Source: Candidatus Nitrosopumilus sp.
Lineage (GTDB): Archaea > Thermoproteota > Nitrososphaeria > Nitrososphaerales > Nitrosopumilaceae
DNA: 7,361 nt
Direction of reading: 5' to 3'
Assembly (NCBI GenBank): GCA_013043295.1
Contig: JABDOO010000112.1
Span: forward strand, 1-7,361
Shown here one piece after another: positions 1-5,499 of the stretch. The notes under the pieces were generated by a model that was given only the letters and a program-made list of their open reading frames with translations, was not told the DNA's origin and searched no databases. Each line of letters starts with the position of its first letter. The stretch's first letter is position 1. The position numbers and the translations under genes were made by a program.

Positions 1-435
1 ATTAAGATCAATGACAAAGAGCATCAATTAAAAATTATTAACATGGATGCAAAAGGAATAGAGTTTATTTTAGATCAACAATACCATAAAGCAAAATATC
101 TTGAGACTTTAACTAACGAAATGAATCTAGTAGTTGATCATGTTCCAATTACACTAAACATGAACACACATTTCGATAAAGTTGTTTTCAAAAATTCTGG
201 CGGTGGTGGTTCCGGTGGTGCTCAATTAGCATTAAAAAGTCAAATTCCAGGCAAAGTTGTGTCTATTGCAGTTGCTGAAGAGGATTCAATTAAGAAAGGT
301 GACGTTGTTTGTACTCTAGAGTCAATGAAGATGCAAGTTGCAGTAAAAGCTCACAAAGATGGTGTTGTCAAAAATCTCAAAATTAAAGAGGGTGCAACTG
401 TCGCTAAAGGTGACATCATCACAGATTTAGAATAA
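1..435 (+). CDS. Biotin carboxyl carrier protein of acetyl-/propionyl-CoA carboxylase, 5' partial
   Basis: Carries biotin between the biotin carboxylase and carboxyltransferase subunits of an acyl-CoA carboxylase. In ammonia-oxidising archaea this cytoplasmic enzyme carboxylates acetyl-CoA and propionyl-CoA in the 3-hydroxypropionate/4-hydroxybutyrate cycle. The frame is open from base 1 (144 codons to the TAA at 433-435), so the ATG at 43 is probably an internal Met and the true start lies upstream. Order seen: an N-terminal carrier-subunit region, a flexible Gly/Ser linker (SGGGGSGG, bases 196-219), then a biotinyl/lipoyl domain of about 70 residues. The biotin motif is ESMKM (319-333), with the acceptor Lys at 328-330; Ser replaces the commoner Ala before MKM. 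The domain ends normally. The carboxylase and carboxyltransferase genes would be expected upstream but are not visible. A lipoyl carrier is less likely, because MKM around the Lys is typical of biotin. Confidence 0.9.
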   Translation: MKINDKEHQLKIINMDAKGIEFILDQQYHKAKYLETLTNEMNLVVDHVPITLNMNTHFDKVVFKNSGGGGSGGAQLALKSQIPGKVVSIAVAEEDSIKKGDVVCTLESMKMQVAVKAHKDGVVKNLKIKEGATVAKGDIITDLE

Positions 436-447
436 AATAATTTTTTT
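436..447. terminator. Convergent T-rich intergenic terminator (both strands)
   Basis: Twelve bases separate two convergent stop codons. The + strand has a run of seven T (441-447) just after the carrier gene. The - strand reads T-rich after the peroxiredoxin stop, through the complement of 431-440. Archaeal RNA polymerase terminates at oligo-T tracts without needing a hairpin, and I see no hairpin here. The two transcripts probably overlap slightly at their 3' ends. The function is inferred from position and composition. Confidence 0.5.
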
Positions 448-912
448 CTATTTTAAGAAATTTTTAATCTCTTCATAGTTTGGTTCCTTTAATGGATCTT
501 CTGAAACCCATTTGTAACCAATTTTTCCATCTTCATTAATTATGAATACTGAACGCTTTGCAGCATTGTAATCTTTGATATGTAACAAATCTGGCATTAA
601 CACACCATAATCTCTAATTGTTTTACTAGTATAATCTGCTAATAGTGGAAAGTTGAAGTTGTGTTTTTCTGCAAATGCCTTATTTGCAAAAGGTCCATCA
701 TTGCTAATTGCTACAACTTTGGCCCCCATATCAGAAATCTCTTTCCATGAGTCTCTAAAAGTACAAAGTTCTACTTCACATACTGGAGAACTTGCTGCAA
801 CTATGAATGATACGACTATTTTACCGCCTTTGAATTCATCCAAAGTCCTCATTTTTAATTCGGTATCTGCCAGTTCAAAAGTAGGTGCAATATCTCCGAC
901 TTCTAGTGACAT
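448..912 (-). CDS. Peroxiredoxin, BCP/PrxQ-like (AhpC/TSA family)
   Basis: Cytoplasmic thiol peroxidase that reduces H2O2 or organic hydroperoxides. The 154 residues match the usual BCP/PrxQ length. The N-terminus has the family pattern VGDIAPTFEL (5-14). The peroxidatic Cys is C45, and C50 lies five residues on (PVCEVELC), the same spacing as Cys45/Cys50 of E. coli BCP, so an atypical 2-Cys mechanism is plausible. The conserved active-site Arg is probably R120 (AKRSVFIIN). The active-site loop is odd: in PxxxTxxC the Pro position is V38 and the Thr position is S42. There is no signal peptide or membrane segment. The ATG at 910-912 fits the family N-terminus; an upstream ATG at 918-920 is out of frame. 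No good SD precedes it, and a TATA-like element at the right distance suggests a leaderless mRNA. The gene is divergent from the nuo operon and convergent with the carrier gene. The electron donor is unknown. Confidence 0.88.
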   Translation of the reverse strand: MSLEVGDIAPTFELADTELKMRTLDEFKGGKIVVSFIVAASSPVCEVELCTFRDSWKEISDMGAKVVAISNDGPFANKAFAEKHNFNFPLLADYTSKTIRDYGVLMPDLLHIKDYNAAKRSVFIINEDGKIGYKWVSEDPLKEPNYEEIKNFLK

Positions 913-934
913 GATCGCATTATCGATTTTATCC

Positions 935-940
935 TATTAA
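935..940 (-). promoter_or_regulatory. Probable TATA element of the peroxiredoxin gene
   Basis: Read on the - strand the sequence is TTAATA, centred about 26 bases upstream of the start codon at 912. That is where an archaeal TATA box sits for a transcript beginning at or next to the ATG. An alternative is the AT palindrome AAAAATATTTTT at 950-961, which would give a leader of roughly 15-20 nt. The sequence is generally AT-rich here, so chance matches are easy. Confidence 0.4.
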
Positions 941-977
941 GTTCTTTTCAAAAATATTTTTTTCAATTTTTGATCCA

Positions 978-998
978 AAAAAGGAAACATACCTTTTT
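978..998. repeat. 7-bp perfect inverted repeat overlapping the nuoA TATA box
   Basis: Left arm AAAAAGG (978-984), spacer of seven bases (985-991), right arm CCTTTTT (992-998). The right arm shares bases 994-998 with the proposed nuo operon TATA box, and the spacer covers the BRE position. A protein bound here would be expected to block or alter TBP/TFB binding. An operator role is inference; one 7-bp dyad in AT-rich DNA can occur by chance. Confidence 0.45.
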
Positions 999-1001
999 AT
1001 A
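994..1001 (+). promoter_or_regulatory. TATA box of the nuo operon (leaderless nuoA transcript)
   Basis: TTTTTATA ends 25 bases before the TTG start of nuoA at 1026. With the usual archaeal spacing, transcription would begin at about 1023-1026, giving a leaderless or almost leaderless mRNA. No SD is well placed before nuoA (GGAG at 1010-1013 is 12 bases upstream and would probably lie before the transcription start), which agrees with this. Confidence 0.6.
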
Positions 1002-1025
1002 CAAAAATTGGAGTGAAAAGCTAAA

Positions 1026-1400
1026 TTGGTCGGGGAATTAGCGGGCAATTACAGTACCGTTGTATTGATGTTTGGCTTTGCCATGGCAGCTATGGCTCCA
1101 GCTTTAGTTATTTCTAGAATGATATCTCCTCGAAAAAGAAGTAATCCAGTTAAATTCTTGCCAATGGAATGTGGTCAAGTTCCGTCTGGAGAAGGAAGAA
1201 CACATTTCATGATGCAGTATTATCCGTACATTTTGATGTTTGTTGTATTTGATGTTATGGCAATTTTCTTGTATGCATGGGGTAGTGCACTTTTAGAAAT
1301 TCCAAAGATGGCAACATTACCTATGATGGGATTCTTAGCTATAATGTTTGGAGCAATGGCATTTGCATTGTATCAATCAGGGAGAAGAAGAATATGGTAG
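1026..1400 (+). CDS. nuoA: NADH-quinone oxidoreductase-type complex I subunit A
   Basis: Small membrane subunit at the junction of the peripheral and membrane arms; with NuoH, J and K it shapes the quinone tunnel and the E-channel. At 124 residues it is normal for the family. Three membrane segments are visible at about 10-30, 64-86 and 96-116. The loop after the first helix carries the conserved ECG (E48-C49-G50), and the second helix ends with FDVMAIFLYAW. In most homologues this motif is FDVEAxFL: the Asp is kept (D76) but the Glu is Met (M78). Start: an in-frame TGA at 1014-1016 and the TTG at 1026 make TTG the first usable start; the next Met (codon 15) would cut into helix 1. First gene of the operon, probably translated from a leaderless mRNA. 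It is 40 bases from nuoB, the longest gap in the operon. Confidence 0.93.
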   Translation: MVGELAGNYSTVVLMFGFAMAAMAPALVISRMISPRKRSNPVKFLPMECGQVPSGEGRTHFMMQYYPYILMFVVFDVMAIFLYAWGSALLEIPKMATLPMMGFLAIMFGAMAFALYQSGRRRIW

Positions 1401-1403
1401 TTT

Positions 1404-1411
1404 TTTATATA
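1404..1411 (+). promoter_or_regulatory. Probable internal TATA box before nuoB
   Basis: TTTATATA lies in the 40-base nuoA-nuoB gap, inside the T/A tract 1401-1413. It ends 30 bases before the TTG start of nuoB, so the predicted transcription start is about 1433-1436, with a leader of only a few bases. A purine-rich stretch (GAGGATAGGGGAT, 1424-1436) lies just before the start and could act as an SD in read-through mRNA. The T6 run at 1401-1406 could also partly terminate the nuoA transcript. Confidence 0.5.
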
Positions 1412-1440
1412 AATTGTATTTACGAGGATAGGGGATAAGA

Positions 1441-1965
1441 TTGCTTAAAGACTTAGTAACACCAGAAAACGCAAATGTTTTTGTCGGTAAGTTAGGTGAC
1501 ATTTTAGAAAAAGCAATTGATAAACCATTGGGCTATGCCATTAATTGGGGTAGAATTTGGTCACTCTGGCCTGTCCACATTGAAACAGCTTGTTGCAGTG
1601 TAGAATTTGGTGCAGCATCAAGTCCTAGATATGATGTTGAAAGATTTGGTATCATTGAAGCTTTTGGATCACTTCGACAATGTGATCTAGTTGTTGTTCA
1701 AGGAACAATTACACGAAAAATGGCACCACGTCTCAGATTAGTTTATGATCAAATGCCAGAACCCAAGTATGTAATTGCTATGGGTGCTTGTGCAATTACT
1801 GGAGGTTTGTATTTTGATTCATACAATGTACTTCCAGGAATTGACGGAGTAATTCCAGTTGATGTCTATGTTCCGGGTTGCCCACCTAGACCTGAAACTC
1901 TCATCCAAGGATGTATGTTATTGCAAGAAAAAATCAAGAGAATGAAGGCTAGGAAGTTTGTATAA
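1441..1965 (+). CDS. nuoB: Complex I subunit B (20 kDa/PSST subunit, cluster N2)
   Basis: Holds 4Fe-4S cluster N2, the last electron carrier before quinone, in the connecting arm on the cytoplasmic face. All four expected Cys ligands are present: the adjacent pair C51-C52 (ETACCSVEF), C117 (GACAITGG) and C147 (VPGCPPRPE). Other strong signatures are KMAPRLRLVYDQMPEPKYVIAMG (positions 93-115) and PVDVYVPGCPPRPETL. The 174 residues match the family. Start: TTG at 1441 is the first start codon after an in-frame TAG (1429-1431), preceded by GAGGATAGGGGAT. Both nuoA and nuoB use TTG, and both follow TATA-like elements. The stop overlaps the nuoC start by one base (TAATG), suggesting translational coupling. 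Confidence 0.97.
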   Translation: MLKDLVTPENANVFVGKLGDILEKAIDKPLGYAINWGRIWSLWPVHIETACCSVEFGAASSPRYDVERFGIIEAFGSLRQCDLVVVQGTITRKMAPRLRLVYDQMPEPKYVIAMGACAITGGLYFDSYNVLPGIDGVIPVDVYVPGCPPRPETLIQGCMLLQEKIKRMKARKFV

Positions 1966-2561
1966 TGAGTGCTGAAACTGAAAATCCTCCTGCAGAAGCT
2001 AAACCTGAAGTTAAGTCACCTCCGCCAAAACCTGCACCAAAAAAACCTGAAGCCGCTCCTGTAGAATTACCTGCATTTGAAAAAAGTATTTCTGATAAAC
2101 TCGTTGAAAAGTTTGGTGATAAAGTAGAAGTTGGATTTGTTAAAGAGGATAGAGTTAGAATTAATGTTGGCAGAGAAGATGTTCATGACGTTGCAGAATT
2201 CATTCGCGATGAACTAAATTATGACCATGTTGAATCTGTTTCAGGCGTCGATTATCCACAAGATAATGAAATTGAAGTTGTTTATCATATTGGCTCTTAT
2301 ACAGAGTCTTCATTAGCAAGACAAATTTTGGTACTAGCTACAAGAGCCCAAAGGGAAACAAACCCAATTCCCGGAAATGATGCAACTAAACTTCCTACAC
2401 TTAGAGATGTATTTTACAGTGTAGAATTTCATGAAAGAGAAGTTTTTGAAATGTTTGGTGTATTCTTTGATGGTCATCCTGATAATAGACGATTACTACT
2501 ACCAGAAGACTGGGCAGACTTACCACCGTTGCGAAAGGACTTTGCAATAAAGGGAAGATAG
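1965..2561 (+). CDS. nuoC: Complex I subunit C (30 kDa subunit)
   Basis: Structural subunit of the connecting arm, packed against NuoD and NuoB; no cofactor. The signature is at residues 154-192: EFHEREVFEMFGVFFDGHP, then RRLLLPEDW, then PLRKDF; it corresponds to the ERExxDxxG..HPxxRRxLLPxDW..PLRKD pattern. The frequent Asp before MFG-type residues is Glu here (FEMFG). Residues 1-37 form a low-complexity tail of Pro, Lys, Glu and Ala with no predicted fold, ahead of a normal 30-kDa domain. The 198 residues fit a stand-alone NuoC, not the NuoCD fusion of E. coli. The start ATG overlaps the nuoB stop (TAATG, 1963-1967), with a weak AGGA at 1951-1954. Confidence 0.95.
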   Translation: MSAETENPPAEAKPEVKSPPPKPAPKKPEAAPVELPAFEKSISDKLVEKFGDKVEVGFVKEDRVRINVGREDVHDVAEFIRDELNYDHVESVSGVDYPQDNEIEVVYHIGSYTESSLARQILVLATRAQRETNPIPGNDATKLPTLRDVFYSVEFHEREVFEMFGVFFDGHPDNRRLLLPEDWADLPPLRKDFAIKGR

Positions 2562-2563
2562 AA

Positions 2564-3700
2564 ATGACTTTTACATTACCTCCTGGATTAGCACTCCAAA
2601 AAGTAGACGAGAGAATAATGACTCTAAACGTCGGACCACAACATCCGGGTTCTGGCCATATGAGAATTATTGTACAAATTGATGGTGATTATATTGTTGC
2701 ATGTGATCCAGATCCAGGATATGTTCATCGTGGAGAAGAAAAAATGGCAGAGTATAGAAATTACATTACAAATATTCCCCACTTGGAACGACCTGTTATT
2801 CATGATTCATGTAATGTTCTTTATCCATATGTTTTGGGAGCTGAAGAGCTACTTGGAATTGAAGTTCCAGAACGTGCAAAGTATGTTAGAGTAATTGCAT
2901 CAGAACTTAATCGATGTATCTACATCATGTATTGGCTTGCAATCTATGGAATCTTTTTAGGACATTCTACAATGTTCATGTGGCCTGCAGGAGACCGTGA
3001 ACTCTTAATTGATCTAATGGAAAAAATGACTGGTGCTAGAGTTACACATGCACATTTTGTTCCAGGTGGAGTTAGAAATGATTTACCACCAAACTTTGAA
3101 GATGTGTGTTTACGTCAAGTTAACTATTTTGAAAAACGTATCAAAGAATATGCAGCAGTATTTTATGATAACCCAATCCTAATTTCAAGAACTAAAGATA
3201 CCGGCATTCTATCTAGACAAGATGCAATTAGATATGGAACAACTGGTTCTGTTCTTCGTGCAAGTGGAGTTGATTATGATCTTCGAGTTAAGGAACCATA
3301 CGATGTCTATGATGAATTAGATGTTCATACCAACGTTATGAAAGAAGGTGACTCTTATGCAAGATCTAGAGTTCCATGGCTTGATATGATGGAGAGTTGT
3401 AATATTATTAGACAAGCATTACAAAAAATGCCAAAGTCCGGCTCTGTTAGAGTTAAACTAAAACCAAATCCAAAAACCAAAGGCCTAGAATCTGTTTACA
3501 AACGTGTAGAATCTGGTCGTGGTTCATTAGGTTGCTATATTGTATCTGATGCAAAACCTGAACCTTACAGAGTAAAGATGAGTGTTCCATCATTTAGAAA
3601 CTTGATTGCATTACCAAATCTTCTCAAAGGAGAAAAACTAGGAAACATGCCATCAGTATATTGGAGTCTTAATTATTGGCCAGTGGAGGCAGACCGATAA
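2564..3700 (+). CDS. nuoD: Complex I subunit D (49 kDa subunit, quinone site)
   Basis: Related to the large subunit of [NiFe] hydrogenases, but without the metal-binding Cys pairs; with NuoB it forms the quinone pocket next to cluster N2. Clear family blocks: NVGPQHPGSGHMR (22-34), DPGYVHRGEEK (50-60), EELLGIEVPERAKYVRV (94-110), GARVTHAHFVPGGVRNDLP (157-175), the C-terminal block near 315-360, and the final EADR. The 378 residues are normal. Two quinone-site regions depart from bacterial consensus by hand alignment: HPSTHG reads HPGSGH, and the PYxDRxDY block reads PHLERPVIH (72-80), so the usual quinone-contacting Tyr appears absent. Start ATG lies two bases after the nuoC stop, with AGGGA at 2551-2555 as a likely SD. 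The stop directly abuts nuoH. Confidence 0.96.
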   Translation: MTFTLPPGLALQKVDERIMTLNVGPQHPGSGHMRIIVQIDGDYIVACDPDPGYVHRGEEKMAEYRNYITNIPHLERPVIHDSCNVLYPYVLGAEELLGIEVPERAKYVRVIASELNRCIYIMYWLAIYGIFLGHSTMFMWPAGDRELLIDLMEKMTGARVTHAHFVPGGVRNDLPPNFEDVCLRQVNYFEKRIKEYAAVFYDNPILISRTKDTGILSRQDAIRYGTTGSVLRASGVDYDLRVKEPYDVYDELDVHTNVMKEGDSYARSRVPWLDMMESCNIIRQALQKMPKSGSVRVKLKPNPKTKGLESVYKRVESGRGSLGCYIVSDAKPEPYRVKMSVPSFRNLIALPNLLKGEKLGNMPSVYWSLNYWPVEADR

Positions 3701-5002
3701 ATGTCAGTAATTGCACCAAATTTCAAATTAAGTGAATTTATCAAATCTCTACTTGATAATGTATTTTGGATTGTTCTGCTTCTGGTGTTGATTGGAATTC
3801 CAGCAGTTATGATGGTGCTATTCTTTATGGAAATGCCCGTAATTGATGGAGAGCTACTTACACCATTCCTTGCATTAACATGGTTAGCGGATCCGTCTAG
3901 AATACTTCCAGTTGTTAAAGCATTCATGGCAACTGATATTTTTAGAGTGATGGCCTTTCCAGGCTTTGGCTTTGCAGCATTACTTGCAGCAGGAACTATC
4001 TTTGTTGAAAGAAAAATGCTAGCAAAATTACAACTAAGAGTTGGTCCTTTCTACTGTGGAAAGTTTGAAGGTATTTTACAATTAATGGGTGACGGATTAA
4101 AATTAATCTCAAAAGAAATTATTATTCCGGCAAAAGCTGACAAACCTATCTTCTGGGCAGCACCTGTACTGTTTGTTGCTGCCGCCGCTGCATTTGTTGC
4201 ATTCATTCCTGTTGCACCCGGTTGGGTAGTTGCAGATGTTGAGATGGGTTTGCTTGGAGTATTTGCTGTAATTGGATTTTTCCCAATTATTACAATTCTT
4301 TCTGCATGGTCTGCAAACAGTAAATTCCCATTCATCGGTGGCATCAGAGCTCTATTCCAAATGGTTTCATTTGAAATTCCTTTAATCTTATCTTTACTTG
4401 GTGTTGTAATGTTAACTGGTTCTCTTAATCTGTCTCAAATCGCAGCAAGTCAATCAAGTTTCCCATGGATTGTATTTTTGCCAGTTGGTGCAATTGTTTT
4501 CTTTATCACAATGCTTGCAGAACTTGAAAGGATTCCATTTGATTTACCAGAGGCAGAAAGTGAAATTGTAGCAGGATGGTTAACAGAATTATCTGGTATG
4601 ATGTATGGTCTAGTTCAATTAGGAACTTATCTTAAACTCTATGCGTTTGCAGCATTATTTGTCGTAATTTTCTTAGGTGGTTGGAATGGTCCAATGGTTG
4701 TACCTCCATTCCCAGCAGAACTTCTTGAAGAGGGAATTGAACTTGGTCCTATAGTTGCAGGACCTTTCCCTGGATTACCATTATTTGATCAAGCAATGCT
4801 TAATGGCACACTTTGGTTTGTTCTAAAAACAGTAGCTGTAATATTCTTCATATTGTTGCCTCGAGGAGTTTTCCCAAGAATCAGAGTTGATATGCTATTG
4901 AATCTTGGATGGACTAAATTAATTGGGTTAGCCTTCGTTAACATCTTTATTGCACTGGGATTGCTTTACGCTGGAGTGTTAGGGCCAGGAGGATTACAAT
5001 AA
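3701..5002 (+). CDS. nuoH: Complex I subunit H (membrane, quinone-tunnel subunit)
   Basis: Membrane subunit forming most of the quinone tunnel and the first part of the proton path. Signatures: ERKMLAKLQLRVGP (103-116), GDGLKLISKE (130-139), IRALFQMVSFEIPL (215-228, with conserved E225), AELERIPFDLPEAESEIVAG (273-292), and the C-terminal PRGVFPRIRVDMLLNLGW (387-404). Multiple hydrophobic helices are evident. At 433 residues it is about 100 longer than typical NuoH (about 325). ERK is at 103, against about position 36 in E. coli, so roughly 65 residues are added at the N-terminus, including an additional hydrophobic segment (about 20-43). A Pro/Gly/Glu-rich loop at about 330-365 also looks enlarged. 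Start ATG directly follows the nuoD stop (no gap), with TGGAGG at 3684-3689 as SD, so the long N-terminus has initiation support. The stop overlaps the nuoI start. Confidence 0.96.
   Translation: MSVIAPNFKLSEFIKSLLDNVFWIVLLLVLIGIPAVMMVLFFMEMPVIDGELLTPFLALTWLADPSRILPVVKAFMATDIFRVMAFPGFGFAALLAAGTIFVERKMLAKLQLRVGPFYCGKFEGILQLMGDGLKLISKEIIIPAKADKPIFWAAPVLFVAAAAAFVAFIPVAPGWVVADVEMGLLGVFAVIGFFPIITILSAWSANSKFPFIGGIRALFQMVSFEIPLILSLLGVVMLTGSLNLSQIAASQSSFPWIVFLPVGAIVFFITMLAELERIPFDLPEAESEIVAGWLTELSGMMYGLVQLGTYLKLYAFAALFVVIFLGGWNGPMVVPPFPAELLEEGIELGPIVAGPFPGLPLFDQAMLNGTLWFVLKTVAVIFFILLPRGVFPRIRVDMLLNLGWTKLIGLAFVNIFIALGLLYAGVLGPGGLQ
4987..4993 (+). promoter_or_regulatory. Strong Shine-Dalgarno for nuoI
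   Basis: AGGAGGA lies inside the last codons of nuoH, eight bases before the nuoI ATG at 5002. It closely matches the archaeal anti-SD and fixes that start. Together with the TAATG overlap it points to coupled translation. Confidence 0.7.
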
Positions 5003-5499
5003 TGGGAACTGCAACTGGTATTATTCGTGCATTAAATTCAGGAATTAAACACATTGCTACAAAGCGATTTACTCTTCGCTACCCTGAAGAGAAACTAAAG
5101 TTTGTAGGTGATGGTTATCAATTTGATCCATCAACAGGTGTTGGTATTGCCGGATTAAAAGGAAGACATATGCTATTTCACGATCACTGTACTGGTTGCC
5201 AATTATGTTCAATTGCATGTGAAGGTGTGGCAGAAGCCATTGCAATGGTAAAAGTTCCAGAAGAACAAAAACAAAACAAAAAATCAATCATGCCACAAAT
5301 TGATTATGGAAAATGTGTCTTCTGTGGTCTATGTGTTGATGCATGTCCATTCTATGCACTTTACATGACAAATGATTATGAGTTATCTTCATTTTCAAAA
5401 GAAGGCTTGATTTACACTCCTGCACAACTTCAGGTAAAACCATACGTTGCACAGGATAGTGAAATCCAAATATCTGATAGAGGTGCAACACATGGCTGA
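5002..5499 (+). CDS. nuoI: Complex I subunit I (2x[4Fe-4S] ferredoxin-type subunit)
   Basis: Carries clusters N6a and N6b, passing electrons to N2 in NuoB. The two binding motifs are visible: C63-C66-C69-C73 (CTGCQLCSIAC) and C105-C108-C111-C115P (CVFCGLCVDACP). The second ends with the usual Cys-Pro, but in the first the residue after the last Cys is Glu (E74). Other family marks: TLRYPEE (24-30), GLKGRHML (51-58) and the NDYELS block (124-129), matching the HDYELA region of homologues. A Lys/Gln-rich linker (about 86-98) separates the clusters. The 165 residues match the family. The start is fixed by AGGAGGA and overlaps the nuoH stop by one base (TAATG, 5000-5004). Lacking NuoEFG, NuoI is the most exposed cluster-bearing subunit here and a likely docking point for an electron donor; that is inference. 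Confidence 0.96.
   Translation: MGTATGIIRALNSGIKHIATKRFTLRYPEEKLKFVGDGYQFDPSTGVGIAGLKGRHMLFHDHCTGCQLCSIACEGVAEAIAMVKVPEEQKQNKKSIMPQIDYGKCVFCGLCVDACPFYALYMTNDYELSSFSKEGLIYTPAQLQVKPYVAQDSEIQISDRGATHG
5480..5485 (+). promoter_or_regulatory. Shine-Dalgarno deciding the nuoJ start
   Basis: GAGGTG lies six bases before the ATG at 5492. It fits the archaeal anti-SD and favours that start over the in-frame ATG at 5447, which lies 15 codons upstream, deep inside nuoI, and would add a non-family, charged N-terminus. Confidence 0.75.

Noticed and set aside
43..45. ATG at 43 as the true start of the biotin carrier gene
   Set aside because: The frame is open to base 1 with protein-like sequence before it, and no SD or TATA element precedes this ATG; carrier subunits of this type are usually longer.
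196..219. Gly/Ser stretch in the biotin carrier as an artificial linker
   Set aside because: Gly/Ala/Ser-rich flexible linkers before the biotinyl domain are natural in carrier proteins, and the surrounding codon use matches the rest of the gene.
653..940. 95-codon + strand open frame opposite the peroxiredoxin
   Set aside because: It is antisense to a clear peroxiredoxin, has no family-like motif and no start signals.
950..961. AAAAATATTTTT perfect 12-bp palindrome as a regulator site
   Set aside because: Pure A/T palindromes are expected by chance in AT-rich intergenic DNA; kept only as an alternative TATA for the peroxiredoxin.
4051..4344. 97-codon - strand open frame inside nuoH
   Set aside because: Shadow of a strongly conserved membrane gene; low-complexity Ala/Thr/Asn composition is what antisense of hydrophobic codons gives.
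5069..5491. Two adjacent - strand open frames across nuoI
   Set aside because: Both lie opposite conserved iron-sulfur motifs, with no SD and no recognisable domain.
5447..5491. Longer nuoJ start at 5447
   Set aside because: No SD, 53-base overlap with nuoI, and a charged extension not expected in NuoJ; the SD at 5480-5485 supports 5492.
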